Source: an uncultured Bacilli bacterium (lineage in GTDB: Bacteria > Bacillota_I > Bacilli_A > RF39 > UBA660). From it: 53,222 nt of DNA. The position numbers and the translations under genes were made by a program. The stretch covers positions 1 to 53,222 of the forward strand of contig CAJTUR010000005.1 of the NCBI GenBank assembly GCA_910579535.1, read 5' to 3'. The notes under the pieces are model-generated. The model worked only from the letters and a program-made list of their open reading frames with translations. It was not told where the DNA came from and ran no database searches. This document shows positions 7,612 to 16,979 of this stretch, piece by piece; position 1 is the stretch's first letter, and each line of letters opens with the position of its first letter.

Positions 7612-8181
7612 TTATCCTAGTAATAAAGATAAAACTTGATTACTTCCAAAATAGACTACAAAATCATTAATTAGAATCATAAAAACCACTATAAAAATGT
7701 ATTTCATCTCTTCCATAAAAATATATTTTCGAAGTCTTAAACCTTCAACATATTTTTTTACAAAACGAACGATTTTTAAAAATAAAAAGAATAAAAGCAA
7801 TAAATAAATAACCTTAACAAAGAGAAAATAAAGAAGAAAATAAAAAAGACCATTAATTTTATATAAAGAGAAAAAAATAGGAAGAACAAAACCAATGCTA
7901 ATGCCCTCAAAAAAAAGATAGCAAATAAATCCTGGCACCGCAAGAAAACAAAAAGAAAGGGCAATTAAACCTAGTAAGACAAGAAAATGAAAGAGCAAGC
8001 TTTTTAAAGTAAAGACATTTTCTTGAAATAAAGGCGATAAAGATTGAAGAATCGTTTCTTTTATAATAGGTTCTTGTTTTAAATAAAAAAGAAAACCAGT
8101 CACGATCCCGAATAAAAATAGGATAAAAAGAAATAAAAAAGCAAATCTATATTTTTTAAAGCTTGTCCAAATCAATTTCAT
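7612..8181 (-). CDS. SpoIIM/DUF95-like multi-span membrane protein
   Basis: The 189 residues contain about five strongly hydrophobic helices separated by short basic loops. The central FFEGISIGFVLPIFFSLY resembles the conserved glycine/proline core of SpoIIM-type (DUF95) membrane proteins, which in spore formers belong to the DMP engulfment complex. No other sporulation gene is seen nearby, so a sporulation role is not supported; many non-sporulating Bacillota keep homologues. A good AGGTGAGGAC ribosome binding site lies before the ATG. Family assignment is moderate. Confidence 0.5.
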   Translation of the reverse strand: MKLIWTSFKKYRFAFLFLFILFLFGIVTGFLFYLKQEPIIKETILQSLSPLFQENVFTLKSLLFHFLVLLGLIALSFCFLAVPGFICYLFFEGISIGFVLPIFFSLYKINGLFYFLLYFLFVKVIYLLLLFFLFLKIVRFVKKYVEGLRLRKYIFMEEMKYIFIVVFMILINDFVVYFGSNQVLSLLLG

Positions 8182-8255
8182 TTAGTCCTCACCTAGTAAA
8201 GCATATTTACTAATCAAGTAAAATATGATAAATTTATTTATATTAGAGGTGAAGT

Positions 8256-8357
8256 ATGAAAAAAAGAACCAGAAAGTTACTAGTATGGATTATGCTAATT
8301 TTAATGGTAGGAAGTGTAATTGCTACCATGCTTGGTTATATGATTACATCTAGATAA
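8256..8357 (+). CDS. Small DUF4044-like membrane peptide
   Basis: This 33-residue ORF (MKKRTRKLLVWIMLILMVGS then a short tail) has a basic N-terminus and one transmembrane helix. It resembles the short DUF4044 proteins found singly in many Bacillota. A strong GAGGTGAAGT ribosome binding site precedes ATG 8256. It lies divergent from the SpoIIM-like gene and upstream of the pilus ATPase, which has its own promoter. Function unknown. Confidence 0.65.
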   Translation: MKKRTRKLLVWIMLILMVGSVIATMLGYMITSR

Positions 8358-8369
8358 TAAAACTTAGAC

Positions 8370-8398
8370 TTGTTAGGAATTATTATTTATTATATAAT
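8370..8398 (+). promoter_or_regulatory. Sigma-A-type promoter of the pilB-like gene
   Basis: The -35 box TTGTTA (8370-8375) and -10 box TATAAT (8393-8398) are separated by 17 bases. Transcription would start about 30 bases before the pilus ATPase gene. Confidence 0.6.
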
Positions 8399-8436
8399 AA
8401 TAGTAACATAAAAATAGAATAAAAAGGATGGAAACT

Positions 8437-9729
8437 ATGTTAAAAGAATTTGATTATGATAAATTACCAGTAGTAGATATAGTAAATGAAATGATTGTTG
8501 ATGCAGCCGCTAGAAATGCGAGTGACATCCATCTTGATCCCACACCTACAGTATTAAAGGTGCGTATTCGTATCGATGGCGAACTAATGGATTATGCAAC
8601 TGTTCCAGAAAGCGTAAAAAATCCTTTAATAACACGTATTAAAATTATATCTGGAATGAATATTACCGAATCTCGTCTTCCTCAAGATGGCGCGATTAAA
8701 AATTTAATAAAAGACAAAACATTAGACCTTCGTGTTTCTACCCTTCCCATTGTTTATGGTGAAAAAATCGTTATTCGTATTCTAGATTATACGATGAGCT
8801 CTAATGGTTTAGAATCATTAGGATTTTCTCCAAAAAATTTAGAGAAAGTAAAAAAATTAATTGTTGAACCCAACGGAATTATTTTAATTACAGGAGCAAC
8901 AGGTACAGGTAAATCGACTACTGTCTACTCTATGCTCCAGATACTAAACACGATTGAGAAAAACATTATTACAGTAGAAGATCCCGTCGAAATGAAACTA
9001 TCTGGTGTCAATCAAGTTCAAACCATGAGTGAGATTGGCCTAACTTTTGCTAGTGCTCTAAGAAGCATTCTTCGTCAAGACCCAGACATTATTATGATTG
9101 GTGAAATTCGTGATGATGAAACCGCTCGTATTGCTGTTCGAGCAAGTATTACGGGGCACCTTGTTTTATCCACCATTCACACCAATAACTCTTTAAACAC
9201 CATCGAAAGACTATTAGATATGGACGTAGAGCGTTATTTACTCGGTTCAGCCTTAACGGGAATTATCAGTCAAAGATTAGTAAAAAAACTTTGTCCTAAA
9301 TGCCGTACATCAAGAAAAGCGACACCATACGAAAAAAATGTCTTTAAACAAGTATTAGAAATGGACATCGAAGACATTTACACTCCAGTAGGATGCAACG
9401 ATTGTTACAAAGGCTACCATGGACGAGTTGCTTTACAAGAAGTTTTAGTCATTGATCAAAGAATTCGTGATGCCATAACAAATGGCTCTACTAAAGAAAA
9501 CATTCGAAAACTTGTATATGTAAAAGATGGCACAGCTACATTATTAGAAGATGGATTAAGCAAAGTAATCGAAGGATTAACTAGTTTTGAAGAGATCTTA
9601 AGAGTGATTGATATTGATGATGATTTGGGTAGCGATGATGTAGAAATTAAAAATGCTTTAATTGGAAAAGCATCTCAAAATTTTGCTGAAACAAAAAAAG
9701 AGGAAAATTCCTCTATTGAATTACTATAA
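8437..9729 (+). CDS. pilB: Type IV pilus/competence/type II secretion ATPase (PilB/GspE/ComGA-like)
   Basis: This hexameric ATPase powers assembly of pilin-like fibres. Visible are Walker A GATGTGKSTT (residues ~154-163), the Asp-box region DPVEMKL, Walker B IIMIGEIRD (~218), HLVLSTIHTNN, and the C-terminal zinc tetracysteine CPKC/CNDC (~286 and ~320). The ~430 residues lack the N-terminal domains of full PilB (~560), as in the shorter ComGA of competence systems. I chose ATG 8437 because the AAAAGG site abuts the upstream in-frame ATG 8428 too closely. It converges on the pilD-pilC pair rather than sharing their operon. Confidence 0.93.
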   Translation: MLKEFDYDKLPVVDIVNEMIVDAAARNASDIHLDPTPTVLKVRIRIDGELMDYATVPESVKNPLITRIKIISGMNITESRLPQDGAIKNLIKDKTLDLRVSTLPIVYGEKIVIRILDYTMSSNGLESLGFSPKNLEKVKKLIVEPNGIILITGATGTGKSTTVYSMLQILNTIEKNIITVEDPVEMKLSGVNQVQTMSEIGLTFASALRSILRQDPDIIMIGEIRDDETARIAVRASITGHLVLSTIHTNNSLNTIERLLDMDVERYLLGSALTGIISQRLVKKLCPKCRTSRKATPYEKNVFKQVLEMDIEDIYTPVGCNDCYKGYHGRVALQEVLVIDQRIRDAITNGSTKENIRKLVYVKDGTATLLEDGLSKVIEGLTSFEEILRVIDIDDDLGSDDVEIKNALIGKASQNFAETKKEENSSIELL

Positions 9730-9753
9730 AAAGGAAAAAACTTTCCTTTTTTT
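9730..9753. terminator. Bidirectional terminator between converging pilus genes
   Basis: The stem AAAGGAAA/TTTCCTTT is flanked by A-runs and T-runs on both sides. It serves the plus-strand ATPase gene and overlaps the 3' end of the minus-strand peptidase gene. Confidence 0.7.
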
Positions 9754-10504
9754 AAATGAAATAAAATAGATATTGAAATTTATCAAAAAAATAAAAAACC
9801 AAAAAGACACTGCTGACCAAAAAAGGCCCATAAGGTACTTCGTGAGCTTTAGAAAAATACAGAGAACCAATAGCATAGGGTAACGCTAAAAAAGTAGATA
9901 GAATCAAAGCCACCATTGAAAACTTATAAGTTAAAACCATTCCCATAATAAAAGAAAATTTAATGTCTCCCCCACCCAAAGATTCTTTTTTAAAAACAAA
10001 AGATCCAAACTTTCCAATTGCAAACATCGTTAAAAACATACATAAACCATGACCTAGACTTATTAAAGCAGCATTAAAATCAAAATAGATGCATTTCAAT
10101 ATAAAAATTAAAACAAGAGAAACAATTAATGGACTATCTAAAATAATCATATATTTAAAATCTGTAATAAAAATTAAAACAACAAGTGAAGATAAAATAA
10201 GAGAAATAAAAAATTCATAAGAAAAATGAAACTTAGTGTAAGAAAAAGCAAACAAAATCCCTGTTAAAAATTCAAAAAGAAGATAATCAAAAGGTAGTTT
10301 TTTATGACAATAACGGCACTTACCTTTTAAAAATACAAACGAAAAAATAGGAATTAAATCTAAAATTCCTAATTGATGTTTACAAAAGTCGCAATGACTC
10401 GGAGGACGAATTAAAGACTCATTATTACTTAAACGTATACCCATACAATAGAAAAATGAGCCAAAAAGCAATCCTAAAATAAATAAGTAAACGACATACA
10501 ACAT
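9752..10504 (-). CDS. pilD: Prepilin peptidase (PilD/ComC-like)
   Basis: The 250-residue aspartic membrane protease cleaves, and in some cases N-methylates, prepilins. The N-terminal cytoplasmic domain shows GSFFYCMGIRLS and the two zinc-binding cysteine pairs CDFC and CRYC. The catalytic aspartates are in FITDFKYM and GGGDIKFS. Multiple transmembrane helices span the rest. A GAGGGGG ribosome binding site precedes the ATG. It starts 17 bases after the pilC-like stop, so the two are cotranscribed. Confidence 0.93.
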   Translation of the reverse strand: MLYVVYLFILGLLFGSFFYCMGIRLSNNESLIRPPSHCDFCKHQLGILDLIPIFSFVFLKGKCRYCHKKLPFDYLLFEFLTGILFAFSYTKFHFSYEFFISLILSSLVVLIFITDFKYMIILDSPLIVSLVLIFILKCIYFDFNAALISLGHGLCMFLTMFAIGKFGSFVFKKESLGGGDIKFSFIMGMVLTYKFSMVALILSTFLALPYAIGSLYFSKAHEVPYGPFLVSSVFLVFYFFDKFQYLFYFI

Positions 10505-10521
10505 AAATGTTGCCCCCTCTT

Positions 10522-12114
10522 TTACTGTTCTAAACCGTTTAATAAGCCAAACATTGGTACTAAAACAGCTAAAATAATAATTCCTACTACAATCGCTAAA
10601 AAAGCAATCAAAATTGGTTCCATAAAAGCCTTTAAATTATTAATTAAACTTCGATGCATTTCTGAATAATAATCACTTACTTTTTGCATCATATCAGCGA
10701 GCTGTCCTGTTGATTCACCTGTTACCAACATATAGTAAGCAACATCAGGAATCGCCCAATGATCTTGAAAAGAGATTGAGATTTTTTCCCCTTTTACAAT
10801 ATTATTAATAGTGTCATTCATAATTTCTTTATAAATTTCATTATTGGTAATACGACTTAAAATAGTCATACTATCCGTAATAAAAACATTATTAGCTAGT
10901 AATGAGGCAAAAGTCTTTGTAAAAATAGTCAATTCATTATAAATAATAATATTTCCTATTAAAGGCAAATGCATAAAGAAATACTGTAAATTTCTTCTAA
11001 AGGCTTTGATATTTTTATAACAGACAAGAAGAGCAATACAAATAAGAATAATCACCAGCAAAAGATAAATAATATTATGCTTTAAAAAATCACTTAAATT
11101 AATAACCATTAACGTTAAACCATTAATTTCAACATCCGATTGCTCATAAATTTTAATAAAACTTGGAATAACATAAAGCAAAATAAATGTAATAACAGCA
11201 ATAGCAAAAAACATAATAACTGTTGGATAAGTAATGGCACTTACCATTTGTTTACGTGTTTTATTTAACTCTTCATAATAATTAGCCATATCGGTTAAAG
11301 TTTCTTCTAATTCACCAGTTGCTTCAGCCGCTTTAATCATATTAATTAAAAGAGCGGGAAACATAATCCCTTGTTTTTCTAAAGCTTTAGAAAAAGGCTC
11401 ACCCATAGTTAATTCATATACAACAGATTGTAAAGCTTTACGATATTTTTTCTTCTTTTGTAATTGTTTATTTAATATTTTCACTCCATCTGTTAAAGGA
11501 ATACCACTTTTTAAGTAGGTAGAAAGCTGAGTTAACCAAAACAACAAATCTTTATTCGACATTTTAACAGCAAACATACTGGTTTCACCATATAAAAAGT
11601 CAATCATTTTACTTGTTTTAATATCGTAAACGATATAGTTTTCTTGAAGTAGAAAAGTATTAACATCTAATTTAGAATAACCATTAATCGTTCCTGTTTC
11701 CACTTTTCCTTCAGCATTTCTAGCCGTATATTGAAAAACTCTTGGATTTTGAGTTCTTTCACTACCTTCATTTTGTAAATCTACGAGCAAATTTTGACGC
11801 ATCGCTTCAAGACGAGCATTTCTCTTTTTAACAAAACCTAAATTATTATACCATTCTTGATATTTGGCTTGTTGTTCCTTTTTCTTACGTTCTCTCTCTC
11901 TTTGCTTTTCAACTTCAACTCCAACTAAATTTTTGGTTTTCTTATAGGTTCGATCTACTCTTAAACTCACAAAATTAAAAAGCATAATGACTAAATCAAA
12001 AAAAATAAATTTTACACCTTTATAAGCACAAATAAAAATATTTACAAAGGCCCAAAACAAATCTATAGGAAATGATAAAAGGCTTTTTTTCTCTGAAACA
12101 TTTTCCTGGATCAT
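10522..12114 (-). CDS. pilC: Pilus inner-membrane platform protein (PilC/GspF/ComGB-like), N-terminally extended
   Basis: The 530 residues comprise a ~130-residue N-terminal extension (hydrophobic segment ~18-50, then a highly charged RERERKKKEQQ coiled-coil stretch), the FQYTARNAEGKVETGTI start typical of PilC/GspF, and two GspF domains with TLSTYL-like LSTYLKSGIPL, ATGELEETL and TGESTGQLADMM motifs. Three C-terminal membrane helices are visible. Normal PilC is about 400 residues, so the extension is unusual. It forms the base of a type IV-like pilus or competence pseudopilus with the adjacent peptidase and ATPase; no pilin gene is complete in the window. Confidence 0.9.
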   Translation of the reverse strand: MIQENVSEKKSLLSFPIDLFWAFVNIFICAYKGVKFIFFDLVIMLFNFVSLRVDRTYKKTKNLVGVEVEKQRERERKKKEQQAKYQEWYNNLGFVKKRNARLEAMRQNLLVDLQNEGSERTQNPRVFQYTARNAEGKVETGTINGYSKLDVNTFLLQENYIVYDIKTSKMIDFLYGETSMFAVKMSNKDLLFWLTQLSTYLKSGIPLTDGVKILNKQLQKKKKYRKALQSVVYELTMGEPFSKALEKQGIMFPALLINMIKAAEATGELEETLTDMANYYEELNKTRKQMVSAITYPTVIMFFAIAVITFILLYVIPSFIKIYEQSDVEINGLTLMVINLSDFLKHNIIYLLLVIILICIALLVCYKNIKAFRRNLQYFFMHLPLIGNIIIYNELTIFTKTFASLLANNVFITDSMTILSRITNNEIYKEIMNDTINNIVKGEKISISFQDHWAIPDVAYYMLVTGESTGQLADMMQKVSDYYSEMHRSLINNLKAFMEPILIAFLAIVVGIIILAVLVPMFGLLNGLEQ

Positions 12115-12225
12115 CTTACATCCTCCCTATTCTTTACCAAAATTATATCACAAATTTTTAATTTTTGAATAACAAAATGACACTATTTTTAAAAAAAAGC
12201 ATAAAATAGAACAAGGTGATAACTT

Positions 12226-12507
12226 ATGTATAACGCTCCTTCTTTAATTAAAGGATTAAGTTTAACAAAAATTATTGGAGGAATTTCTAAAACGCTTCAA
12301 GTAGCTAATCAAATCATTCCCCTCTATTACAAAACCAAACCCCTAATCACAAACGCTAGAAACGTCTTTAGTATTTTAAAAACAACTTCTTCTAAAAAAG
12401 AAGAAAATCAAAAAAAAATAGAAACAAATAAAACCGATACAACTACTTTAAAAACAACAGAAAAAAAGAAAGCTACTCCCACATCTTCTCCAACTTTCTT
12501 TCTATAA
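12226..12507 (+). CDS. YqfQ/VrrA-like small protein
   Basis: This 93-residue protein begins with a short helical region (SLIKGLSLTKIIGGISKTLQ) followed by a Lys/Thr-rich low-complexity tail. It has a clear AAGGTGAT ribosome binding site. B. subtilis carries the low-complexity protein YqfQ in the same neighbourhood (dnaG-sigA-trmK), and the N-terminal pattern of tandem NQI-P-YYKTKPLI resembles it, so I call it YqfQ-like with moderate confidence. It converges on trmK, overlapping its 3' end by 6 bases. Function unknown. Confidence 0.5.
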   Translation: MYNAPSLIKGLSLTKIIGGISKTLQVANQIIPLYYKTKPLITNARNVFSILKTTSSKKEENQKKIETNKTDTTTLKTTEKKKATPTSSPTFFL

Positions 12508-13137
12508 ATATTTTTTTAATAAATGAATTTGTAAACTTATTTTTATTTTAGATTTCAAATGATATTTAGGAACTTTTTTATAGATAGCTTTTAATTTGTC
12601 ATACAAATAACGATAATAAGATTGATGCTCTTCATGATACGTTCCAAAATATTTTTCAACTAATTTCATTCTCTTTAAATTTCTAGAATACTTTCCAATA
12701 ACATAATAATGCTTATTTTCATAAATGACTTTCTCTTCTTCTAAATAAAAACCTTTTTTTAAAAGCGCTCTTCTAAGTAATGGAAGTTCATTATTCGACT
12801 GAACAACAAGTTTCTTTATTTTATCAAGATTGAAATTTAAAATTTTTAAAATCGTATGCGTTCCCATTCCCGCTAAGACAACGGTATCATAATCTTGGTC
12901 AATATTTTGTAACCCATCTGTTAAAAATAATTGAATTTGGTTTTCCAAACCAGCATTTAAAACGTTTTCTTTTGCTTTTTCTAACACTTTTTGATGAACA
13001 TCACTAGCTAAAAGAGAAGCTATTTTTTTAGATTCTATTAAATAAATTCCTAAATAACAATGATCACAACCCACATCTAGAACTTTGTCGGTACTTGAAA
13101 TAAATGAAGCAAGCGTTTGAATTCTTTTACTTGGCAT
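12502..13137 (-). CDS. trmK: tRNA (adenine22-N1)-methyltransferase TrmK
   Basis: This 211-residue SAM-dependent enzyme methylates N1 of A22 in the tRNA D-loop region. The SAM site is VLDVGCDHCYLGIYL (residues ~18-32), with DVHQKVLEKAKENV and the conserved VVLAGMGTHTI. The C-terminal helical region is present. Its ATG shares a base with the rpoD stop (TAATG), showing translational coupling in the dnaG-rpoD-trmK operon, an order conserved in Bacillota. Confidence 0.92.
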   Translation of the reverse strand: MPSKRIQTLASFISSTDKVLDVGCDHCYLGIYLIESKKIASLLASDVHQKVLEKAKENVLNAGLENQIQLFLTDGLQNIDQDYDTVVLAGMGTHTILKILNFNLDKIKKLVVQSNNELPLLRRALLKKGFYLEEEKVIYENKHYYVIGKYSRNLKRMKLVEKYFGTYHEEHQSYYRYLYDKLKAIYKKVPKYHLKSKIKISLQIHLLKKYL

Positions 13138-14231
13138 TAATCCGACATAAAATCTTTCAATTTTTTAGCACGAGAGGGATGACGTAGTTTTCGTAAAGCT
13201 TTAGCTTCAATTTGTCGAATTCTCTCACGTGTAACATTAAATTTCTTTCCAACTTCTTCTAAAGTATGACTCGTCCCATCAATAAGTCCAAAACGAAGTT
13301 CCAACACTTCTTGTTCTCTTTCTTGTAAGGTTTCTAATACCGCTTTTATTTCTTCTTTTAAAATTTCATTCGTCGCATACTCTTCAGGTGTCATGGCATT
13401 AATATCTTTAACAAAATCTCCTAAATGGGAATCTTCTTCTTCTCCAATCGGCGTTTCTAAAGAAACAGGATCTTGACTTATTTTAATAACCTCACGAACT
13501 TTTTCCACACTTATACCCATTTTTTTTGCTACTTCTTCCTCACTCGGTTCACGATTTAACTCTAAAGTAAGTTGTCTTTGAATACGGGCCATTTTATTAA
13601 TGGTTTCCACCATATGAACAGGTACTCTAATTGTTCGAGCTTGATCCGCTAAAGCTCTTGTAATGGCTTGCCTAATCCACCAAGTCGCATAAGTAGAAAA
13701 CTTAAATCCTTTGTCGTAGTCAAATTTATCTACAGCTTTCATAAGGCCAATATTACCTTCTTGAATTAAATCTAGAAACAAAAGACCACGCCCCACATAA
13801 CGCTTAGCAATACTAACGACCAAACGCAAATTGGATTCAGCCAAAATATTTTTAGCCATTTCATCTCCCACCGCGGCTCTTTTAGACAAATCAAGCTCTT
13901 CCTCAGGACTTAATAAACTAATCTTACCAATTTCTTTTAAATACATACGTACAGGATCATTAATATTAATATCTTTTGTAATTTCCGCATCATCTAAAAG
14001 AATTGGAACTTCTTTTTCTAAAGTTCTAGCATTGGGTTCGCCTTCTTCATCATCCGCTACAACTTCAATATTATTTTCCATCAAAATATTATAAAGTTCA
14101 TCTAAAGAATCATTATCGACCTCTAATCCTTTTAAACTATCCGCCAATTGTTCGAAAGTAATAACCCCTTTTTCTTTTCCTAATTCCAATAACTCATTTT
14201 TTCGCTCTTCAAACGTCTTAATAATCTTCAT
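13137..14231 (-). CDS. rpoD: Primary sigma factor RpoD/SigA
   Basis: The 364-residue housekeeping sigma factor recognises TTGACA/TATAAT promoters such as those noted in this window. Region 1.2 shows NDPVRMYLKEIGKISLL, region 2 YVGRGLLFLDLIQEGNIGLM and ATWWIRQAITRAL, region 3 EPSEEEVAKKMG, and region 4.2 TLEEVGKKFNVTRERIRQI. Region 1.1 is short and acidic, as in other Bacillota. It begins one base after the dnaG stop codon, in the macromolecular-synthesis operon. Confidence 0.98.
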   Translation of the reverse strand: MKIIKTFEERKNELLELGKEKGVITFEQLADSLKGLEVDNDSLDELYNILMENNIEVVADDEEGEPNARTLEKEVPILLDDAEITKDININDPVRMYLKEIGKISLLSPEEELDLSKRAAVGDEMAKNILAESNLRLVVSIAKRYVGRGLLFLDLIQEGNIGLMKAVDKFDYDKGFKFSTYATWWIRQAITRALADQARTIRVPVHMVETINKMARIQRQLTLELNREPSEEEVAKKMGISVEKVREVIKISQDPVSLETPIGEEEDSHLGDFVKDINAMTPEEYATNEILKEEIKAVLETLQEREQEVLELRFGLIDGTSHTLEEVGKKFNVTRERIRQIEAKALRKLRHPSRAKKLKDFMSD

Positions 14232-15965
14232 CTAAAACACTTCCTTTTTTAATTCTGTTAATTTTTTAGTAAGTTCCATTTTTTTATAAACATCAAATTC
14301 ATTTTTGATTTTTTCCTTAATCTCACTAATTTTTCTTTCTTTTACTTTTAGGTCAAATAATTTAATGCACTCAAGCATCACTTCGTTATTTAATTCCACA
14401 CCCTCTTCGCGACTAATTATCTCTAAAATCTTATCCTTTAAGTCATTCGTTTCAATATACGTAATAAAGTCCGCTAAACAAATCGTTTTATATTTTTCAT
14501 AATAATAAAGAATCTCATTCGCAATCAAACGATGTTTTTGCTCAGGAAAAACACCAATATGATTTTGAAATAAACGAATAAAATCGCCACCGTTCATCAT
14601 ATAAAATAAAATTGTCTCACATAACTTATCATACCCATTAATGCGCGGATTATTTTTTGTAAGTGGCTTTTTCTCCATTTTTTCTAATTTTTCTTCAGTT
14701 CCTAATTGCTCCCTTAAAACGTCATAGGATATATTATAATCTTTTACGAGCTTTTGTAAAGTCACTTCTTTTAAAACATTATCTTGACTCTTTTTCAGAT
14801 TAGCAATCACAGACTTTATATACTCTGATAAGTCGCTAATCTCATCTAAATTCTTATTTTTCTTTAAATAATTCAATTTAAAATCCATAAAAGAGAAAGA
14901 CTTTTCTAAATTATTCATCATCGCTTCTTTTCCAAACTGAACCACATATTCATCAGGATCTTTTGCTCCATTTAAACGTACCACTGAAAAAGAAAAGCTT
15001 TGTTCTTCTAAAAGATTGCCAATAGAATAAGTGGCACTTTCTCCAGCATCATCATTATCAAGCATCAAAATCAAATGGACCCTTAATTTTTTTAAAGCTT
15101 CGATTTGTTCTTTAGTTAAACTCGTTCCCATAAGAGCCACAACGTTTTTAATTCCAACAGAAGAAAGACGAATAGCATCCATATTGCCTTCTACTAAAAT
15201 TAACGTTTTATTTAATCGAATAGCATCTCGAGCACGATGATAATTAAATAAAACCTTTCCCTTTTTAAATAAATACGTTTCTTTTGTATTTAAATACTTA
15301 GGAACAATATCTGTTAAATAACATCGCCCTGTAAAGCCCACGACATAACCATTTAGATCATGAATGGGAAATAAAATCCGATTACGAAAAACATCTAAAA
15401 ATTCTTTTTCATTGCAATTAATAAGCCCTAAATCTTCAAGCATTTTATCGCCATATTCTTTTTCTTTTAACAAATCATGCAAAATATTTTTATTTAAAGA
15501 TAATCCTATTTCAAACTCTTTAATGGTATCATCTAAAAGTCCTCTATTTTGGAGATAGGCTAAAGCTTTCTCCCCTTCATAGGCATGCAAGTTATTTTGA
15601 TAAATTTTTAAAACTAACGCCATAAGTTCATGCTCTTTTTGAAATTTATCTTCTTTTTTTAGCGTTTGCTCTGAAGAAAGCGTTACCCCACACGCTTTGG
15701 CAACCATAAAAACAGCCTCAGCAAAAGAAATACCTAAAAATTTTTCAACAAAAGTAAAAACATTTCCCGTATTTCCACAAACAAAACAACGATAAATCTG
15801 TTTATCAGGTGAAACACTCATACTTGGATTATGGTCTTCATGAAAAGGACAAACAGCAAAAAAATTTTTTCCTTTTGGAGTTAAAGAAATATAATTTCCA
15901 ATTACGTCAACAATATTAGCGCTATTTCGAACTTTATTTATATCCTCTTGTGAGATCAAAGACAT
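14232..15965 (-). CDS. dnaG: DNA primase DnaG
   Basis: The 577-residue primase makes RNA primers at the replication fork. The N-terminal zinc ribbon is CPFHEDH then CFVCGNTG (residues ~40-65), followed by the RNA polymerase domain and a TOPRIM domain with LVEGNMDAIRL and LMLDNDDAGES. The C-terminal helicase-binding part is present but divergent. TAGGAGG lies 9 bases before the ATG. It is the first gene of the dnaG-rpoD-trmK operon. Confidence 0.97.
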   Translation of the reverse strand: MSLISQEDINKVRNSANIVDVIGNYISLTPKGKNFFAVCPFHEDHNPSMSVSPDKQIYRCFVCGNTGNVFTFVEKFLGISFAEAVFMVAKACGVTLSSEQTLKKEDKFQKEHELMALVLKIYQNNLHAYEGEKALAYLQNRGLLDDTIKEFEIGLSLNKNILHDLLKEKEYGDKMLEDLGLINCNEKEFLDVFRNRILFPIHDLNGYVVGFTGRCYLTDIVPKYLNTKETYLFKKGKVLFNYHRARDAIRLNKTLILVEGNMDAIRLSSVGIKNVVALMGTSLTKEQIEALKKLRVHLILMLDNDDAGESATYSIGNLLEEQSFSFSVVRLNGAKDPDEYVVQFGKEAMMNNLEKSFSFMDFKLNYLKKNKNLDEISDLSEYIKSVIANLKKSQDNVLKEVTLQKLVKDYNISYDVLREQLGTEEKLEKMEKKPLTKNNPRINGYDKLCETILFYMMNGGDFIRLFQNHIGVFPEQKHRLIANEILYYYEKYKTICLADFITYIETNDLKDKILEIISREEGVELNNEVMLECIKLFDLKVKERKISEIKEKIKNEFDVYKKMELTKKLTELKKEVF

Positions 15966-16035
15966 ATTTTTGCCTCCTAATTATATATATTACCTCTACT
16001 GTCCCCATTTCCTTTTTTTTATAACAAAAAAATAA

Positions 16036-16061
16036 AAAAAAGAACAAAAAAGTTCTTTTTT
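16036..16061 (-). terminator. Intrinsic terminator after the rnf-like pair
   Basis: The stem AAAGAAC/GTTCTTT with a short A-rich loop is followed on the minus strand by a long T-run. It lies directly after the stop of the RnfD-like gene. Confidence 0.75.
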
Positions 16062-16064
16062 AGC

Positions 16065-16979
16065 TTATAAAGTGGTCTTTTTATGTAAATCTTTTGTCAA
16101 ATTTTTATTAAGAGGTGAACCAATAATTCCTAAAAAAAGAAGACACAAATTAGCAACAAGGATAGCTAGGAAAACACCTTCCTGAAAAGAAAATTTTAAA
16201 GAGAAAGGCAAAATAAGAACTCCAATTAATAGTGAATAGAGGCTCTTTCTTTTTTTAGAATAAGGAGAAAATAAAGATAGTGGTGCCAAAATGACCAATC
16301 CCGCAACCACTTGACTATTACAAAAATACTCTAAGAAAAAAGTCATATCTTCTTTATAGATGGCGTAACCAATTAAAGATAAAAAATAAAGACCATAACT
16401 ATAAATAGGAATCTCTTTTTTATAATAAGCATCAAAAGATAAAAAAAGATAGCCACCAAAAATAAGTAAAACATTAGAAATAAAAAGACCACTTATTTGA
16501 TGTCCCATGAGCCCATCCACAAAAGAGTAAACAAAACGCTGACTTGATTCAAGGGCATTAGAATAATGATAGTTCTCTAGAAAAATTAAACAAAGCATCA
16601 AAAGTAATTTCCCTAAAACTAGAAAATTCAAATCCAAATCCTTTTTCTCTAAAACGAAAAAATGAAAAAGAAATAAACCAGTCAAAAATAAAAGATAAAG
16701 CCACAAAGGAGTAGAAAGAGGTAAAAATAAACTAAACAGCATCCCGTAAAAAAAATAATCATATATTTTTTCATTTTTAAACACCACATCAAAAAGTTTC
16801 CCTAAGCCCATTCCAAGAAGTGGATACAAAAAAACAAGCAAGACTTGAGAAAAAGAATGATAGCCATGAATAAAGGGAAGAAGCCCATTTTTATACCACC
16901 CAAACAAGAGCAATAGAAGAAAGACCCCTTCCATCTTTCGAGCCAAAGAAATCTTGATGGTTTTATGTAATCTACTCAT
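16065..16979 (-). CDS. RnfD/NqrB-like membrane subunit
   Basis: The 304 residues form roughly nine membrane helices. The segment YSFVDGLMGHQISGLFISNV then LLIFGGYLFL matches the position of the conserved GSIGETS loop and following helix in RnfD/NqrB, and the gene overlaps the RnfC-like gene by 8 bases (ATGAGTAG), so the two products very probably act together. RnfD normally carries a covalent FMN on a threonine in an SGAT motif; I cannot find that motif. The usual rnfG, E, A and B genes are absent here. This may be a reduced or repurposed ion-linked electron carrier. Confidence 0.6.
   Translation of the reverse strand: MSRLHKTIKISLARKMEGVFLLLLLFGWYKNGLLPFIHGYHSFSQVLLVFLYPLLGMGLGKLFDVVFKNEKIYDYFFYGMLFSLFLPLSTPLWLYLLFLTGLFLFHFFVLEKKDLDLNFLVLGKLLLMLCLIFLENYHYSNALESSQRFVYSFVDGLMGHQISGLFISNVLLIFGGYLFLSFDAYYKKEIPIYSYGLYFLSLIGYAIYKEDMTFFLEYFCNSQVVAGLVILAPLSLFSPYSKKRKSLYSLLIGVLILPFSLKFSFQEGVFLAILVANLCLLFLGIIGSPLNKNLTKDLHKKTTL

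Noticed and set aside
7776..7964. Hydrophobic minus-strand ORF inside the SpoIIM-like gene
   Set aside because: It is an alternative-frame shadow of the membrane-protein gene.
7612..8181. Evidence for sporulation
   Set aside because: A SpoIIM-like membrane protein and SPL-like radical SAM protein occur in non-sporulating Bacillota, and no other sporulation gene is present.
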